A DNA stretch of 5,436 bases from Pseudomonadota bacterium (GTDB taxonomy: Bacteria; Pseudomonadota; Alphaproteobacteria; Ferrovibrionales; Ferrovibrionaceae): assembly GCA_021793055.1 (NCBI GenBank), contig JAJYTL010000234.1, positions 1 through 5,436 of the forward strand. Direction: 5' to 3'. The stretch's first letter is position 1. Every line of letters begins with the position of its first letter. The notes under the pieces are model-generated. The model searched no databases, was not told where the DNA came from, and saw only the letters and a list, made by a program, of their open reading frames with translations. Shown piece after piece: positions 1 through 5,436 of this stretch. Both the position numbers and the translations under genes were made by a program.

Positions 1-687
1 CGTGAGGAGGGCAATCGCGACCGTCGTGTCGTCGGCCACGATCGGGCCTATCTGAACCGCATTGCGACCGTCTCGCGCCAAGGCAAAACCCCGAATCCTG
101 TCAGCCGTCTCGACCAGAACCGCCGCCTCTGGAAGGCGGCTCCTCAAATTGTTCAGCACCATGCTGCGATCGGCACCAAAGACACCGCGGTCGTATGCCA
201 GCAGGCGCGGTTCGTCAGAATCGAGCAGCCGGCGGACCGTGAAACCGCGGGCGCCTGAGTTCAGCTCAGACGGCGAGATCTGCCCGCTCGCCATCCGCTG
301 GTAGCCCCACAGATCGCGAAACCCGAGGCGGGCGTAGACTTGGCGCCCGTCCGGCGTCGCGTCAAGAACAGGAACAAGCCCATCAGCCACCACCGCGTCT
401 ATGCACCGACGCATGAGGCGTGTCGCAAGGCCCAATCGGCGATGGGCCTTTTCCACCAGAACCATGCTGATCCAGGCGAAGCGCCCGCCAAAGGGCAGCA
501 TAACCGCCGTGGCCACCAACCTGCCATCGGGATCGAAGATGCCAAAGCCTCGCCCCTCCTCGAGCATGAGGGCCCAATCTTCATCAACCTGGTTCCACCC
601 GGCTTCCGCGACAAGCGCGCGGGCTTGCGGAATATCCATCCTGCTCAGAGCGCGCTCTCGGAGATCGAGCACATCAGTAGGCGCCAT
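1..687 (-). CDS. GNAT-family N-acetyltransferase with a second C-terminal domain (partial, 3' end off the window)
   Basis: The reading frame is open from the ATG at 687 to the window edge, giving 229 residues and no stop. Residues about 10-130 form a GNAT fold that would transfer an acetyl group from acetyl-CoA. It opens with AGWNQ-like residues (29-33), has strand residues WISMVLVEKAHRR (72-84), then the acetyl-CoA loop RRLGLATRLM (83-92), and ends with VYARLGF (117-123). After a linker, residues about 150-229 begin a second domain with YDRGVFGADR (165-174) and QIGPIVADD (212-220). This layout matches the YitH/HolE-type two-domain GNAT proteins (Acetyltransf_18 in Pfam terms, from memory). 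The acceptor substrate is unknown. The start overlaps the end of the upstream epimerase-like gene by 14 bases, so translational coupling is likely; only a weak GGGA lies upstream. A GTG sits directly before the ATG in the same frame and could be the start instead. The GNAT call is firm; the substrate is not. Confidence 0.9.
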   Translation of the reverse strand, partial: MAPTDVLDLRERALSRMDIPQARALVAEAGWNQVDEDWALMLEEGRGFGIFDPDGRLVATAVMLPFGGRFAWISMVLVEKAHRRLGLATRLMRRCIDAVVADGLVPVLDATPDGRQVYARLGFRDLWGYQRMASGQISPSELNSGARGFTVRRLLDSDEPRLLAYDRGVFGADRSMVLNNLRSRLPEAAVLVETADRIRGFALARDGRNAVQIGPIVADDTTVAIALLT

Positions 688-1714
688 CACGAGTCCCGTA
701 GTGGGTATCTTTCCCCAGGCTCGGCTTTCCGCGACCGACCCAGTCCGCCGTCCAGTCGATCATGCGCTGCAAGGGCACGCGCGGGTAGCCGAAGAGGCGC
801 ATGGCCTCCTGTGTGTTGACCAGCCAAGCGGTCGATGCCTCATTTCCAGTCAACACGGGCCGCTTGCCGAGTCTTTCGCCCAGAGACTCTGCCAGGGCAC
901 GGATGCTCACGGTTTCCGGACCGCTGACATTGAGCGGGCTTGTCGGCGCGGTGCAGTGACGCAGTGCTGCAAGAATCATCGCATTCGCGTCCCCTTGCCA
1001 GATGACATTGACATGCCCGGTCGTCAAGTCGATCGGCGTGCCCGCGACAATCCTTTCGGCGACGTCGTGTAGAACGCCATATCGCATGTCGATGGCGTAG
1101 GAGAGGCGAATTGTGCGCCCGACCGTGCGGCGCTCGCGGGAGAAGTACTCGAATATGCGCTCGCGCCCGACGCAGGAATTCGCGTAATCGCCGGGTGGTG
1201 GGCCGATGGGAGTGGTCTCCTTTGCGCCGCCCAGGGCAACGTCGACAAACGGATAGACGCAGGCGGTGGAAAATACGACGATACGCGACGACTGGAACGC
1301 CTCGGCGACCATCGCCGGAACCATGACGTTCATGGCCCAGGTAAGATCCTCCCGGCCGCTTGAGCCGAACTTTCTGCCTGCCATAAAGATGACGTTTTCG
1401 ACTGCCGGCAGGCGCCTGATCTGATCGCGATCGAGTAGATCGGCCGCAATGCACTCGATTCCCTCGTCCACGAGCTTCTCGCGCAGACCCGCCTCACTGA
1501 AACGGGCGACGCCAATGATCCGTTTTTCCGGCGCAGCCCGCTTTGCAAGGCGGGCGAGTGTCGGCCCCATCTTGCCGCCGACGCCCAGCACGAGAATATC
1601 GCCGGAAACCCCTGCGAGCGCTTGCTGCAGCATGGGCGAAGGCCGGGTCATCACCTCTTCCAGCTGCACGACGTCTTCCAAACGTTCGGGCAAGTCTGCA
1701 ATATCCGCGTTCAT
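674..1714 (-). CDS. NAD-dependent epimerase/dehydratase-family protein (extended SDR) with a changed YxxxK motif
   Basis: This is a 346-residue cytosolic-type protein with a Rossmann fold. The nucleotide-binding glycines are G44-x-x-G47-x-x-G50 (LGVGGKMG), followed by an acidic residue in AADLLD (90-95) and by VIFMAGRKFG (108-117). The serine/threonine-tyrosine region reads FSTACVYPF (148-156). The usual catalytic YxxxK box appears as Y177-A-N-S-C181, so Tyr is kept and Lys is replaced by Cys. NVSGPETVSIRALAE (262-276) is the substrate-side signature of nucleotide-sugar epimerase relatives. Length fits the family. The ATG at 1714 is preceded by a purine-rich GGGAGAGG site. The gene overlaps the GNAT gene by 14 bases and is divergent from the MetE-like gene. 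The likely role is NAD(P)-linked modification of a small, perhaps sugar-like, metabolite. Because the Lys is absent, a reductase with altered chemistry or a binding-only role is also possible. Confidence 0.88.
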   Translation of the reverse strand: MNADIADLPERLEDVVQLEEVMTRPSPMLQQALAGVSGDILVLGVGGKMGPTLARLAKRAAPEKRIIGVARFSEAGLREKLVDEGIECIAADLLDRDQIRRLPAVENVIFMAGRKFGSSGREDLTWAMNVMVPAMVAEAFQSSRIVVFSTACVYPFVDVALGGAKETTPIGPPPGDYANSCVGRERIFEYFSRERRTVGRTIRLSYAIDMRYGVLHDVAERIVAGTPIDLTTGHVNVIWQGDANAMILAALRHCTAPTSPLNVSGPETVSIRALAESLGERLGKRPVLTGNEASTAWLVNTQEAMRLFGYPRVPLQRMIDWTADWVGRGKPSLGKDTHYGTRDGAY

Positions 1715-1717
1715 CGC

Positions 1718-1726
1718 CTCTCCCTC
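1718..1726 (-). promoter_or_regulatory. Ribosome binding site of the epimerase-like gene
   Basis: On the minus strand the bases before the ATG at 1714 read GAGGGAGAGG then CG. The GGAG core sits five bases from the start codon. This supports the ATG at 1714 over later in-frame starts such as Met22. Confidence 0.6.
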
Positions 1727-1824
1727 GCATTCGATGGCCGGTCGGGCCTAGCCCGCGGCGGCAATAGGTACTATAAAGAGCTAAAATCGCTTCGCCCCAT
1801 CAGGGTGCCTGCACTTATCAAGCC

Positions 1825-1830
1825 GGAGAG
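1825..1830 (+). promoter_or_regulatory. Ribosome binding site that decides the GTG start of the MetE-like gene
   Basis: GGAGAG is followed by the six-base spacer AAAGAA and then GTG at 1837. The protein beginning there (MAQGKPRIKTTVVGSYP) reaches the family's N-terminal GSYP motif at residue 14, as expected for a complete stand-alone domain. Confidence 0.65.
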
Positions 1831-1836
1831 AAAGAA

Positions 1837-2856
1837 GTGGCACAAGGGAAACCCCGGATCAAGACAACCGTCGTCGGGTCGTATCCGATTCCCGAATGGC
1901 TGGTCGCGAGTCCGTCCGAGCAGGCCTTGGCCGATGCGACGCGCGTGGTGCTCTCAATTCAGGAAAAGGCCGGCATCGACGTCGTCTGTGACGGGGAGAT
2001 GTACCGCTTCGACGTCAACCATCCCGAAACCAACGGCATGATCGAGTATTTCGTGCGGCCGATGACAGGGGTGAGGACAGAGCTGACTTTTGAAGAGTTG
2101 CTCGCGTACCGCTCTCAGCCCGGCATGAACTTCCGCACTCGTCCACCTGGTCTGGTCGACGGACCGGTGGGAAGCGGGACACTGGATCTTCCGGACGCGT
2201 GCGCGCGTGCCAAGGGTCTTGCCAACAAGCCGTTGAAGTTCACTATAACCGGGCCACACATGCTGGCAAAGACGCTGCTCGATTCATATTATAAGAGCGC
2301 GGAAAAGCTGGCCCATGCTCTCGCTGAGGTTCTGGCGGCGCAGGTGGAAACACTCAATGCCGACGTGGTCCAGCTCGATGAGGCAAATCTTCCGGGAAGC
2401 CCTCAAGACGGGCCGTGGGCGGCGGCGGCGGCAAACCGTGTGCTCGACGCGGTGAAGGGAACTGCCGCGGTCCATCTTTGCTTCGGAAATTACGGAGGGC
2501 AGACCATTCAGAAGGGAGCGTGGAAGAACCTGATCGATTATCTGAACGCCCTTCATGCCGATCACATTGTCATGGAAACGGCACACCGCCCGCCGGAGGA
2601 GATTCAGGCCTTCCGTGATCTCAAACCGGAGATAGGCTTCGGGCTTGGCGTCGTGGATGTGAAATCTACGGTCGTGGAGTCGGCCGACGGCATCGCACGC
2701 GCGATTGAACGCGCGACCAACCTACTCGGCGTCGATCGCATCCGCTATATACATCCTGATTGTGGGCTCTGGATGCTAAAGCGCTCAATCGCCGATGCCA
2801 AGATTCGCGCACTCACCCTCGGTCGGGACCTGTTTGAAGGACGCCAGGCCCGCTAG
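1837..2856 (+). CDS. Stand-alone MetE C-terminal-type (cobalamin-independent methionine synthase II family) methyltransferase
   Basis: The 339-residue protein matches the catalytic barrel of cobalamin-independent methionine synthase. Full MetE is about 750 residues, so the N-terminal half is absent, as in core-MetE proteins. The N-terminal GSYP (14-17), CDGEM (51-55), TITGPHML (136-143) and QLDEANL (179-185) match family blocks. The four zinc ligands of MetE are all present in order: His213 and Cys215 (VHLCFGN), Glu247 (VMETAH) and Cys309 (HPDCGLW). The expected chemistry is methyl transfer to a zinc-bound thiol, classically homocysteine to methionine. The methyl donor is uncertain, because core proteins may use donors other than methyl-tetrahydropteroyltriglutamate; a different thiol acceptor is also possible. 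The start is GTG with a good ribosome site. It is divergent from the epimerase-GNAT pair. It should not be called metE outright. Confidence 0.9.
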   Translation: MAQGKPRIKTTVVGSYPIPEWLVASPSEQALADATRVVLSIQEKAGIDVVCDGEMYRFDVNHPETNGMIEYFVRPMTGVRTELTFEELLAYRSQPGMNFRTRPPGLVDGPVGSGTLDLPDACARAKGLANKPLKFTITGPHMLAKTLLDSYYKSAEKLAHALAEVLAAQVETLNADVVQLDEANLPGSPQDGPWAAAAANRVLDAVKGTAAVHLCFGNYGGQTIQKGAWKNLIDYLNALHADHIVMETAHRPPEEIQAFRDLKPEIGFGLGVVDVKSTVVESADGIARAIERATNLLGVDRIRYIHPDCGLWMLKRSIADAKIRALTLGRDLFEGRQAR

Positions 2857-2877
2857 ATCGCCGATTCGAAGTTTGTC

Positions 2878-2902
2878 TCGGCTTCTAGTGGTAAGAAGCT
2901 GA
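2878..2902 (+). terminator. Hairpin just after the MetE-like gene, possible terminator
   Basis: TCGGCTTCT (2878-2886) pairs with AGAAGCTGA (2894-2902) over nine pairs, one of them G-T, around the seven-base loop AGTGGTA. It begins 22 bases after the stop codon. No T-run follows on either strand, so it may instead be a Rho-dependent or mRNA-protecting hairpin. Confidence 0.45.
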
Positions 2903-3006
2903 CAGAAGGGACCCGTAAAGTCGCGCGGCAATGGCGGAAATCGGCCATTCGTCCCGGGCTCAACCGTGTGCTTCTCACCACCAGCGCCGCCCGTTGGCGC
3001 ATCTCT

Positions 3007-3049
3007 CGAAATTCCGCCCAAGCGGCCTGGCCGGCCGGGCTAAATTTCG
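3007..3049. terminator. Compound inverted repeat between convergent genes, possible two-way terminator
   Basis: Outer arms CGAAATT (3007-3013) and AATTTCG (3043-3049) enclose GCCC (3016-3019) with GGGC (3037-3040), and then GGCC (3024-3027) with GGCC (3033-3036). The arms nest but are separated by small internal loops. It lies 45 bases past the stop of the minus-strand SDR and 150 bases past the stop of the plus-strand MetE-like gene. No T-run is evident, so termination is an inference from position and symmetry. The rest of the gap (2857-3093) shows no gene I can support. Confidence 0.35.
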
Positions 3050-3093
3050 GGCGTTCGGCAGCTCCTCGCCGCGCTGGTCTCGACGGAGAGAGC

Positions 3094-3852
3094 TTATGCG
3101 AGCGAGCCTGACGGGCCTGTGTTCCTTCCCTTGGCCTTGTCCCATGATTGCTGCATTGCCTCAGCCATCAAGGATGGCTCCGTCCTCATTGCCCGCCACA
3201 CTTCTTCCGCTCGCCGGTCGGCAAGAACATGCTCCTGCCCTCGCCGAATGCCTTCAAGAGTTCGCTCGGCCACCTGTCGTGGAGGTGTCTTGTGCTGGTC
3301 GATGTTGGCTGCCATATCCGTGTCGATGAAGCCGGCATACACGCCTACCACACGCGTACCTTGCGATCTCAATTGGATTCTGGCTGCATCCGTGACGGCA
3401 AGCGCCGCGTGCTTGGAAGCACAGTAGGTGGCATTGAATGGAACGGTAAACCAGCTCACCACTGAAAGGACGTTGACAATCACTCCGCCGCCGTTCCTTG
3501 AGAGCACAGGCGCAAAGCTCCGAATCATGTTCTGAACGCCAAAGACATTCACCTCCATCTCGCGTCGCATGGCCTCTTCGGCCCCACTGGCGAGCATCGG
3601 ACTGCCCAGCATGATTCCTGCATTGTTGATTAAAAGGTTGACGTCGCTACATTCCTCGGCCGCCGCCGCGGCTTCCGAGCGAGAGGTGACATCCAGTTTG
3701 ACGGGCAGAAGGCACGGATCCGCAATGCTGGACAGGTCTCGCGCACCTGCATACACCTTGGCAGCACCCCCAGCGATAAGCGCCTCCGCATATGCGCGGC
3801 CGAGCCCTCGGTTGGCCCCGGTCACCAGCGCAATACACCCTTCGATCTCCAA
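3094..3852 (-). CDS. Classical short-chain dehydrogenase/reductase (SDR family oxidoreductase)
   Basis: The 252-residue protein is full length for a classical SDR and carries the whole motif set: cofactor loop TGANRGLG (11-18), LDV (53-55) for the adenine ring, NNAG (76-79), N103 in VNVFG, catalytic S130 in VLSVVSW, and Y143-CAS-K147. The region after strand 6, normally PG, reads YAGFIDTDM (172-180), so Pro is Ala. R15 and R38 near the cofactor pocket, with no acidic residue at the end of strand 2 (AGARD, 35-39), hint at NADP(H) preference; this is inference. It would reversibly oxidise an alcohol or reduce a carbonyl in the cytosol; the substrate is unknown. The start is TTG at 3852: an in-frame TAA lies only nine codons upstream, no ATG lies between, and GAGGAG sits six bases before the TTG. 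It is convergent with the MetE-like gene and appears monocistronic. Confidence 0.9.
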   Translation of the reverse strand: MEIEGCIALVTGANRGLGRAYAEALIAGGAAKVYAGARDLSSIADPCLLPVKLDVTSRSEAAAAAEECSDVNLLINNAGIMLGSPMLASGAEEAMRREMEVNVFGVQNMIRSFAPVLSRNGGGVIVNVLSVVSWFTVPFNATYCASKHAALAVTDAARIQLRSQGTRVVGVYAGFIDTDMAANIDQHKTPPRQVAERTLEGIRRGQEHVLADRRAEEVWRAMRTEPSLMAEAMQQSWDKAKGRNTGPSGSLA

Positions 3853-4028
3853 CGCCGTCTCCTCTTTTCCAAAGGTGCCTTAGACTCTTGCCGCCCATCT
3901 CGCCGTTCTGTCCTGGAGCGCCGTGACGGACAAGCAACTTCACTAGGCGGAACCAGTGGCCACCGCCCAATGTTTCCACAGGGGTTGGTGCCGTGTCCAA
4001 AATAGCACCCTGGACCCGACGCGCCTGG
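3853..4028. other. Non-coding or degraded stretch upstream of the SDR gene
   Basis: No intact gene was found here. It must hold the SDR promoter, but no convincing -35/-10 pair was seen on the minus strand. Several short dyads occur: GTGGCCAC is a perfect palindrome at 3956-3963, GGCGG (3946-3950) faces CCGCC (3963-3967), and GGTGC (3987-3991) faces GCACC (4005-4009). A minus-strand frame is open through the stretch (for example GGGHWFRLVKLLVRHG at about 3917-3964) but lacks an ATG or GTG start and runs into the SDR gene out of frame, so it is either chance or old coding debris. Confidence 0.35.
3859..3864 (-). promoter_or_regulatory. Ribosome binding site that decides the TTG start of the SDR gene
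   Basis: The minus strand reads GAGGAG, then the six bases ACGGCG, then TTG at 3852. With the in-frame stop at 3880-3882, this leaves TTG as the only start that keeps the N-terminal cofactor motif. Confidence 0.65.
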
Positions 4029-4235
4029 CTACCAGCGTGGCAGACGAAGATATGTGGCCCCGTCGGTCTCGCGCGGTAGTTCGTAACCAGCTTTGAGCTT
4101 CTCGTTCTTCAGATTACCATACATGGAGCGGTCATCGACGCATGCGGTTAGGGGCCGGTAACGGAACTTGGTCTTATCAGTTATGGCGTGGTCCGGCTGG
4201 TTTGGGCGGAGCGGCCACCTCTGAGGGTCACGACG
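4029..4235 (-). pseudogene. Possible gene remnant: open frame without a start codon, overlapping the integrase 3' end
   Basis: On the minus strand a frame stays open for 68 codons from just after a TAA (4236-4238, inside the integrase gene in another frame) to a TAG at 4029-4031. No ATG, GTG or TTG occurs before an internal ATG at 4124, which would leave only 31 residues. The part outside the integrase gene has protein-like composition, for example DDRSMYGNLKNEKLKAGYEL followed by PRETDGATYLRLPRW and then the stop. It is charged and varied rather than Arg/Pro/Ala-rich as chance frames in this window are. I do not recognise the family. It may be the C-terminal end of a gene cut by insertion of the integrase, or chance. 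Confidence 0.3.
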
Positions 4236-5436
4236 TTATCGTGCTGTGGCGCCGAAACCTCGAGCAGGGTCTTTCGCGCCAGCGCGTCGGCATGATCGGT
4301 GATATGGCGAGAGTAGGTGCGCTCGATCATGGCAATGCTGGTGTCGTGGTTGACGGCGACCACCCGGATCGGCACGCCGCCGAGGAGCTGGCGAACGATG
4401 CTCGAATGGCGCAATGCGGAGATGGTGACGCTATCAAAATTCGCTGTTGTACCTTTTCCAAGGCTGGCAGCGGCGCTGCACGGTTCTTCGTCTGCGGCTT
4501 GCCGCAGCCGCTCGATGACGGCGGCGAAGGGTCGGGTATGGTCGGACGGCCGCCAGGGATCGCCGGAGGGTTTGGCGAGGAGAGGGGCCGTGGAGGGCCG
4601 ATCTTCGACCGCGGCGCGGAGGCGGCGCGCCAGCGTGAGCGGGATCGGCACCGGCCGGGTCGGCACCTTCTTGCCGCCGCGGCCCTTGCGGCTCGCCGGC
4701 ATCATGAGCCGGACATCGGGGAGGTCGTCCTGCAGGTCCTGGACTTCGAGACGCGCGATCTGGCTGACGCGGGCGCCCGTGAGCGCCGCGACTTCGACCA
4801 GGCGGCCGAAGGCGCCGCCGTCCCGGTAGGCCTCGGCCACGATTTGGCGCACGGTCTTGTCGGGGAGGATTACGTTGCGGGAGCGATCGCTGTCGCGCAG
4901 CGGCTGCAATCCGATTCGCCATGGTCTTTGCGTAATGCGCGGATCATGGTCGGCGGCGAGATTCAAGGCCGCCTTGACGCAGGCGGTGGTCCGATTGACG
5001 CTCGAGGGCACCATGGCGCCGACGAGCGCATTGCGCCAGCGGCGGAGTTGGTCGGCTTCGAGCGAGGAAATCGTGGCCTTAAGGAGGTGAGGCGAAAGAT
5101 GGAGCTTGGCGCGGCGCATGTTGTGAACGTTGTTGCCGCGCGCCTTGAGATCGGCCTCGTAGGTTGCGAGCGCCTGTTCGAGCGTCACCGGCTGGACGGT
5201 GCCCTGGTGGATTTTTGCCTTGGCCCGCGCCGCTTCCTGGGCCTGCCAGAAGTCGAGGACGGCGTGGCCGTCGGCTTCGGCGTGATCGTCGGCGCCGGCG
5301 AGGCGATGGACCTCGTCCTTGCCGTCGGTGAGCCGGACCGACCAGGTGCCGTGGCGCTTGTTGCGGCGGTATTGCAGGACGACATTTGGCGCGACCGGCA
5401 CGGAATAGGGCTTCTTGCGCGGCGGCAGATTGAACC
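4181..5436 (-). CDS. Tyrosine-type site-specific recombinase/integrase (partial, 5' end off the window)
   Basis: The frame is open from the right edge to TAA at 4181, giving 417 residues. A GTG at 5401 would give 406, but eleven codons upstream remain open and read FNLPPRKKPYS; similar integrases have an LPPRxKPY-like segment before the first strand, so the true start is probably beyond the window. Numbered from that GTG, residues about 70-155 form the SAM-like core-binding domain and about 180-370 the catalytic domain. Catalytic residues seen are R211 (ALTGARVSQIA), K239 (ASRKGRGGKK), R331 with H332 (SALRHSS), H352 (NHDTS) and the nucleophile Y363 (RTYSRHI). The first position of the HxxR box is S328 rather than His. 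The protein would cut and rejoin DNA at an attachment site, as in genomic islands or prophages. Neighbouring gene debris fits an element boundary; no excisionase is visible. Confidence 0.9.
   Translation of the reverse strand, partial: FNLPPRKKPYSVPVAPNVVLQYRRNKRHGTWSVRLTDGKDEVHRLAGADDHAEADGHAVLDFWQAQEAARAKAKIHQGTVQPVTLEQALATYEADLKARGNNVHNMRRAKLHLSPHLLKATISSLEADQLRRWRNALVGAMVPSSVNRTTACVKAALNLAADHDPRITQRPWRIGLQPLRDSDRSRNVILPDKTVRQIVAEAYRDGGAFGRLVEVAALTGARVSQIARLEVQDLQDDLPDVRLMMPASRKGRGGKKVPTRPVPIPLTLARRLRAAVEDRPSTAPLLAKPSGDPWRPSDHTRPFAAVIERLRQAADEEPCSAAASLGKGTTANFDSVTISALRHSSIVRQLLGGVPIRVVAVNHDTSIAMIERTYSRHITDHADALARKTLLEVSAPQHDNVVTLRGGRSAQTSRTTP

Larger units (their letters stand above)
1715..1836. 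promoter_or_regulatory. Divergent intergenic region, probable shared promoter region
   Basis: This 122-base gap separates the start codons of the minus-strand epimerase-like gene and the plus-strand MetE-like gene, so both promoters should lie in or near it. It has an AT-rich patch at about 1763-1787 within GC-rich surroundings, with TATAAA (1772-1777) and TAAAAT (1782-1787) on the plus strand and TATAGT on the minus strand (1770-1775) as possible -10 elements. No good -35 partner was found at normal spacing for any of them. A short dyad, CGGGC-CTA-GCCCG, lies at 1743-1755 and could be an operator. No regulator gene is in the window. The location as a promoter region is sound; the individual boxes are guesses. 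Confidence 0.45.

Noticed and set aside
340..1072. Long plus-strand open frames at 340-819 and 401-1072
   Set aside because: They lie antisense to the GNAT and epimerase-like genes, are rich in Arg, Ser, Pro and Ala, and show no domain; they mirror the codon structure of the real genes.
1764..1790. ATAAA followed by AGCTAAAA upstream of the MetE-like gene, resembling the 3' part of the SAM-II riboswitch consensus as I remember it
   Set aside because: The required preceding P1 stem and its long loop with the conserved U-rich segment were not found, and the spacing is short by two bases. A covariance-model scan would settle it; I would expect no hit.
2857..3111. In-frame open stretch of 84 codons after the TAG of the MetE-like gene, possible readthrough extension
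   Set aside because: The protein is already complete for a stand-alone core, the bases after TAG do not match known readthrough contexts, a hairpin lies in the stretch, and it overlaps the SDR gene's end. Open frames of this size are common in GC-rich DNA.
3647..4000. Minus-strand open frame of 117 residues overlapping the SDR start
   Set aside because: Most of it is a frame-shifted copy of the SDR coding sequence with many Cys and Arg residues; only its first part lies outside the SDR gene, and it starts at a TTG with no clear ribosome site.
3853..4180. A tRNA gene as integration target next to the integrase
   Set aside because: No cloverleaf with a T-arm GTTC-type sequence was seen on either strand; if a tRNA was the target, it lies outside the window.
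4317..4829. Plus-strand 170-residue open frame inside the integrase region
   Set aside because: It is antisense to the integrase catalytic domain, has Arg/Ser-rich composition, and shows no recognisable motif.

Overview
The window looks like high-GC proteobacterial DNA, most likely an alphaproteobacterium of the rhizobial kind. This rests on GC-rich codon use, GTG and TTG starts behind purine-rich Shine-Dalgarno sites, and general protein style; the genus is not determined. It holds five protein genes, two of them cut by the window edges. No rRNA, tRNA or CRISPR array was recognised.

Left part (1-2856): a small divergent locus. On the minus strand an extended-SDR (NAD-dependent epimerase/dehydratase-like) gene at 674-1714 overlaps by 14 bases a two-domain GNAT acetyltransferase gene that runs off the left edge (1-687). 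From the same 122-base intergenic region, a plus-strand gene (1837-2856) encodes a stand-alone MetE C-terminal-type methyltransferase that keeps all four zinc ligands but lacks the MetE N-terminal half. The three genes may form one metabolic unit (methyl transfer, NAD(P)-linked conversion, acetylation), but no substrate can be read from the sequence. The epimerase-like protein has Cys where the SDR catalytic Lys normally sits.

Middle part (2857-3852): a 237-base convergent gap with two inverted repeats, then a classical short-chain dehydrogenase on the minus strand (3094-3852) that starts at TTG.

Right part (3853-5436): about 330 bases without an intact gene, including an open minus-strand stretch with no start codon (4029-4235) that resembles the tail of a broken gene. 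This is followed by a tyrosine-type recombinase/integrase on the minus strand (4181 to beyond the right edge). The integrase has Arg, Lys, Arg, His and Tyr in the expected order but Ser at the first position of the HxxR box. The integrase next to gene debris suggests that the right side is the end of, or a scar from, an integrated element next to the metabolic locus. The other end of any such element lies outside the window.
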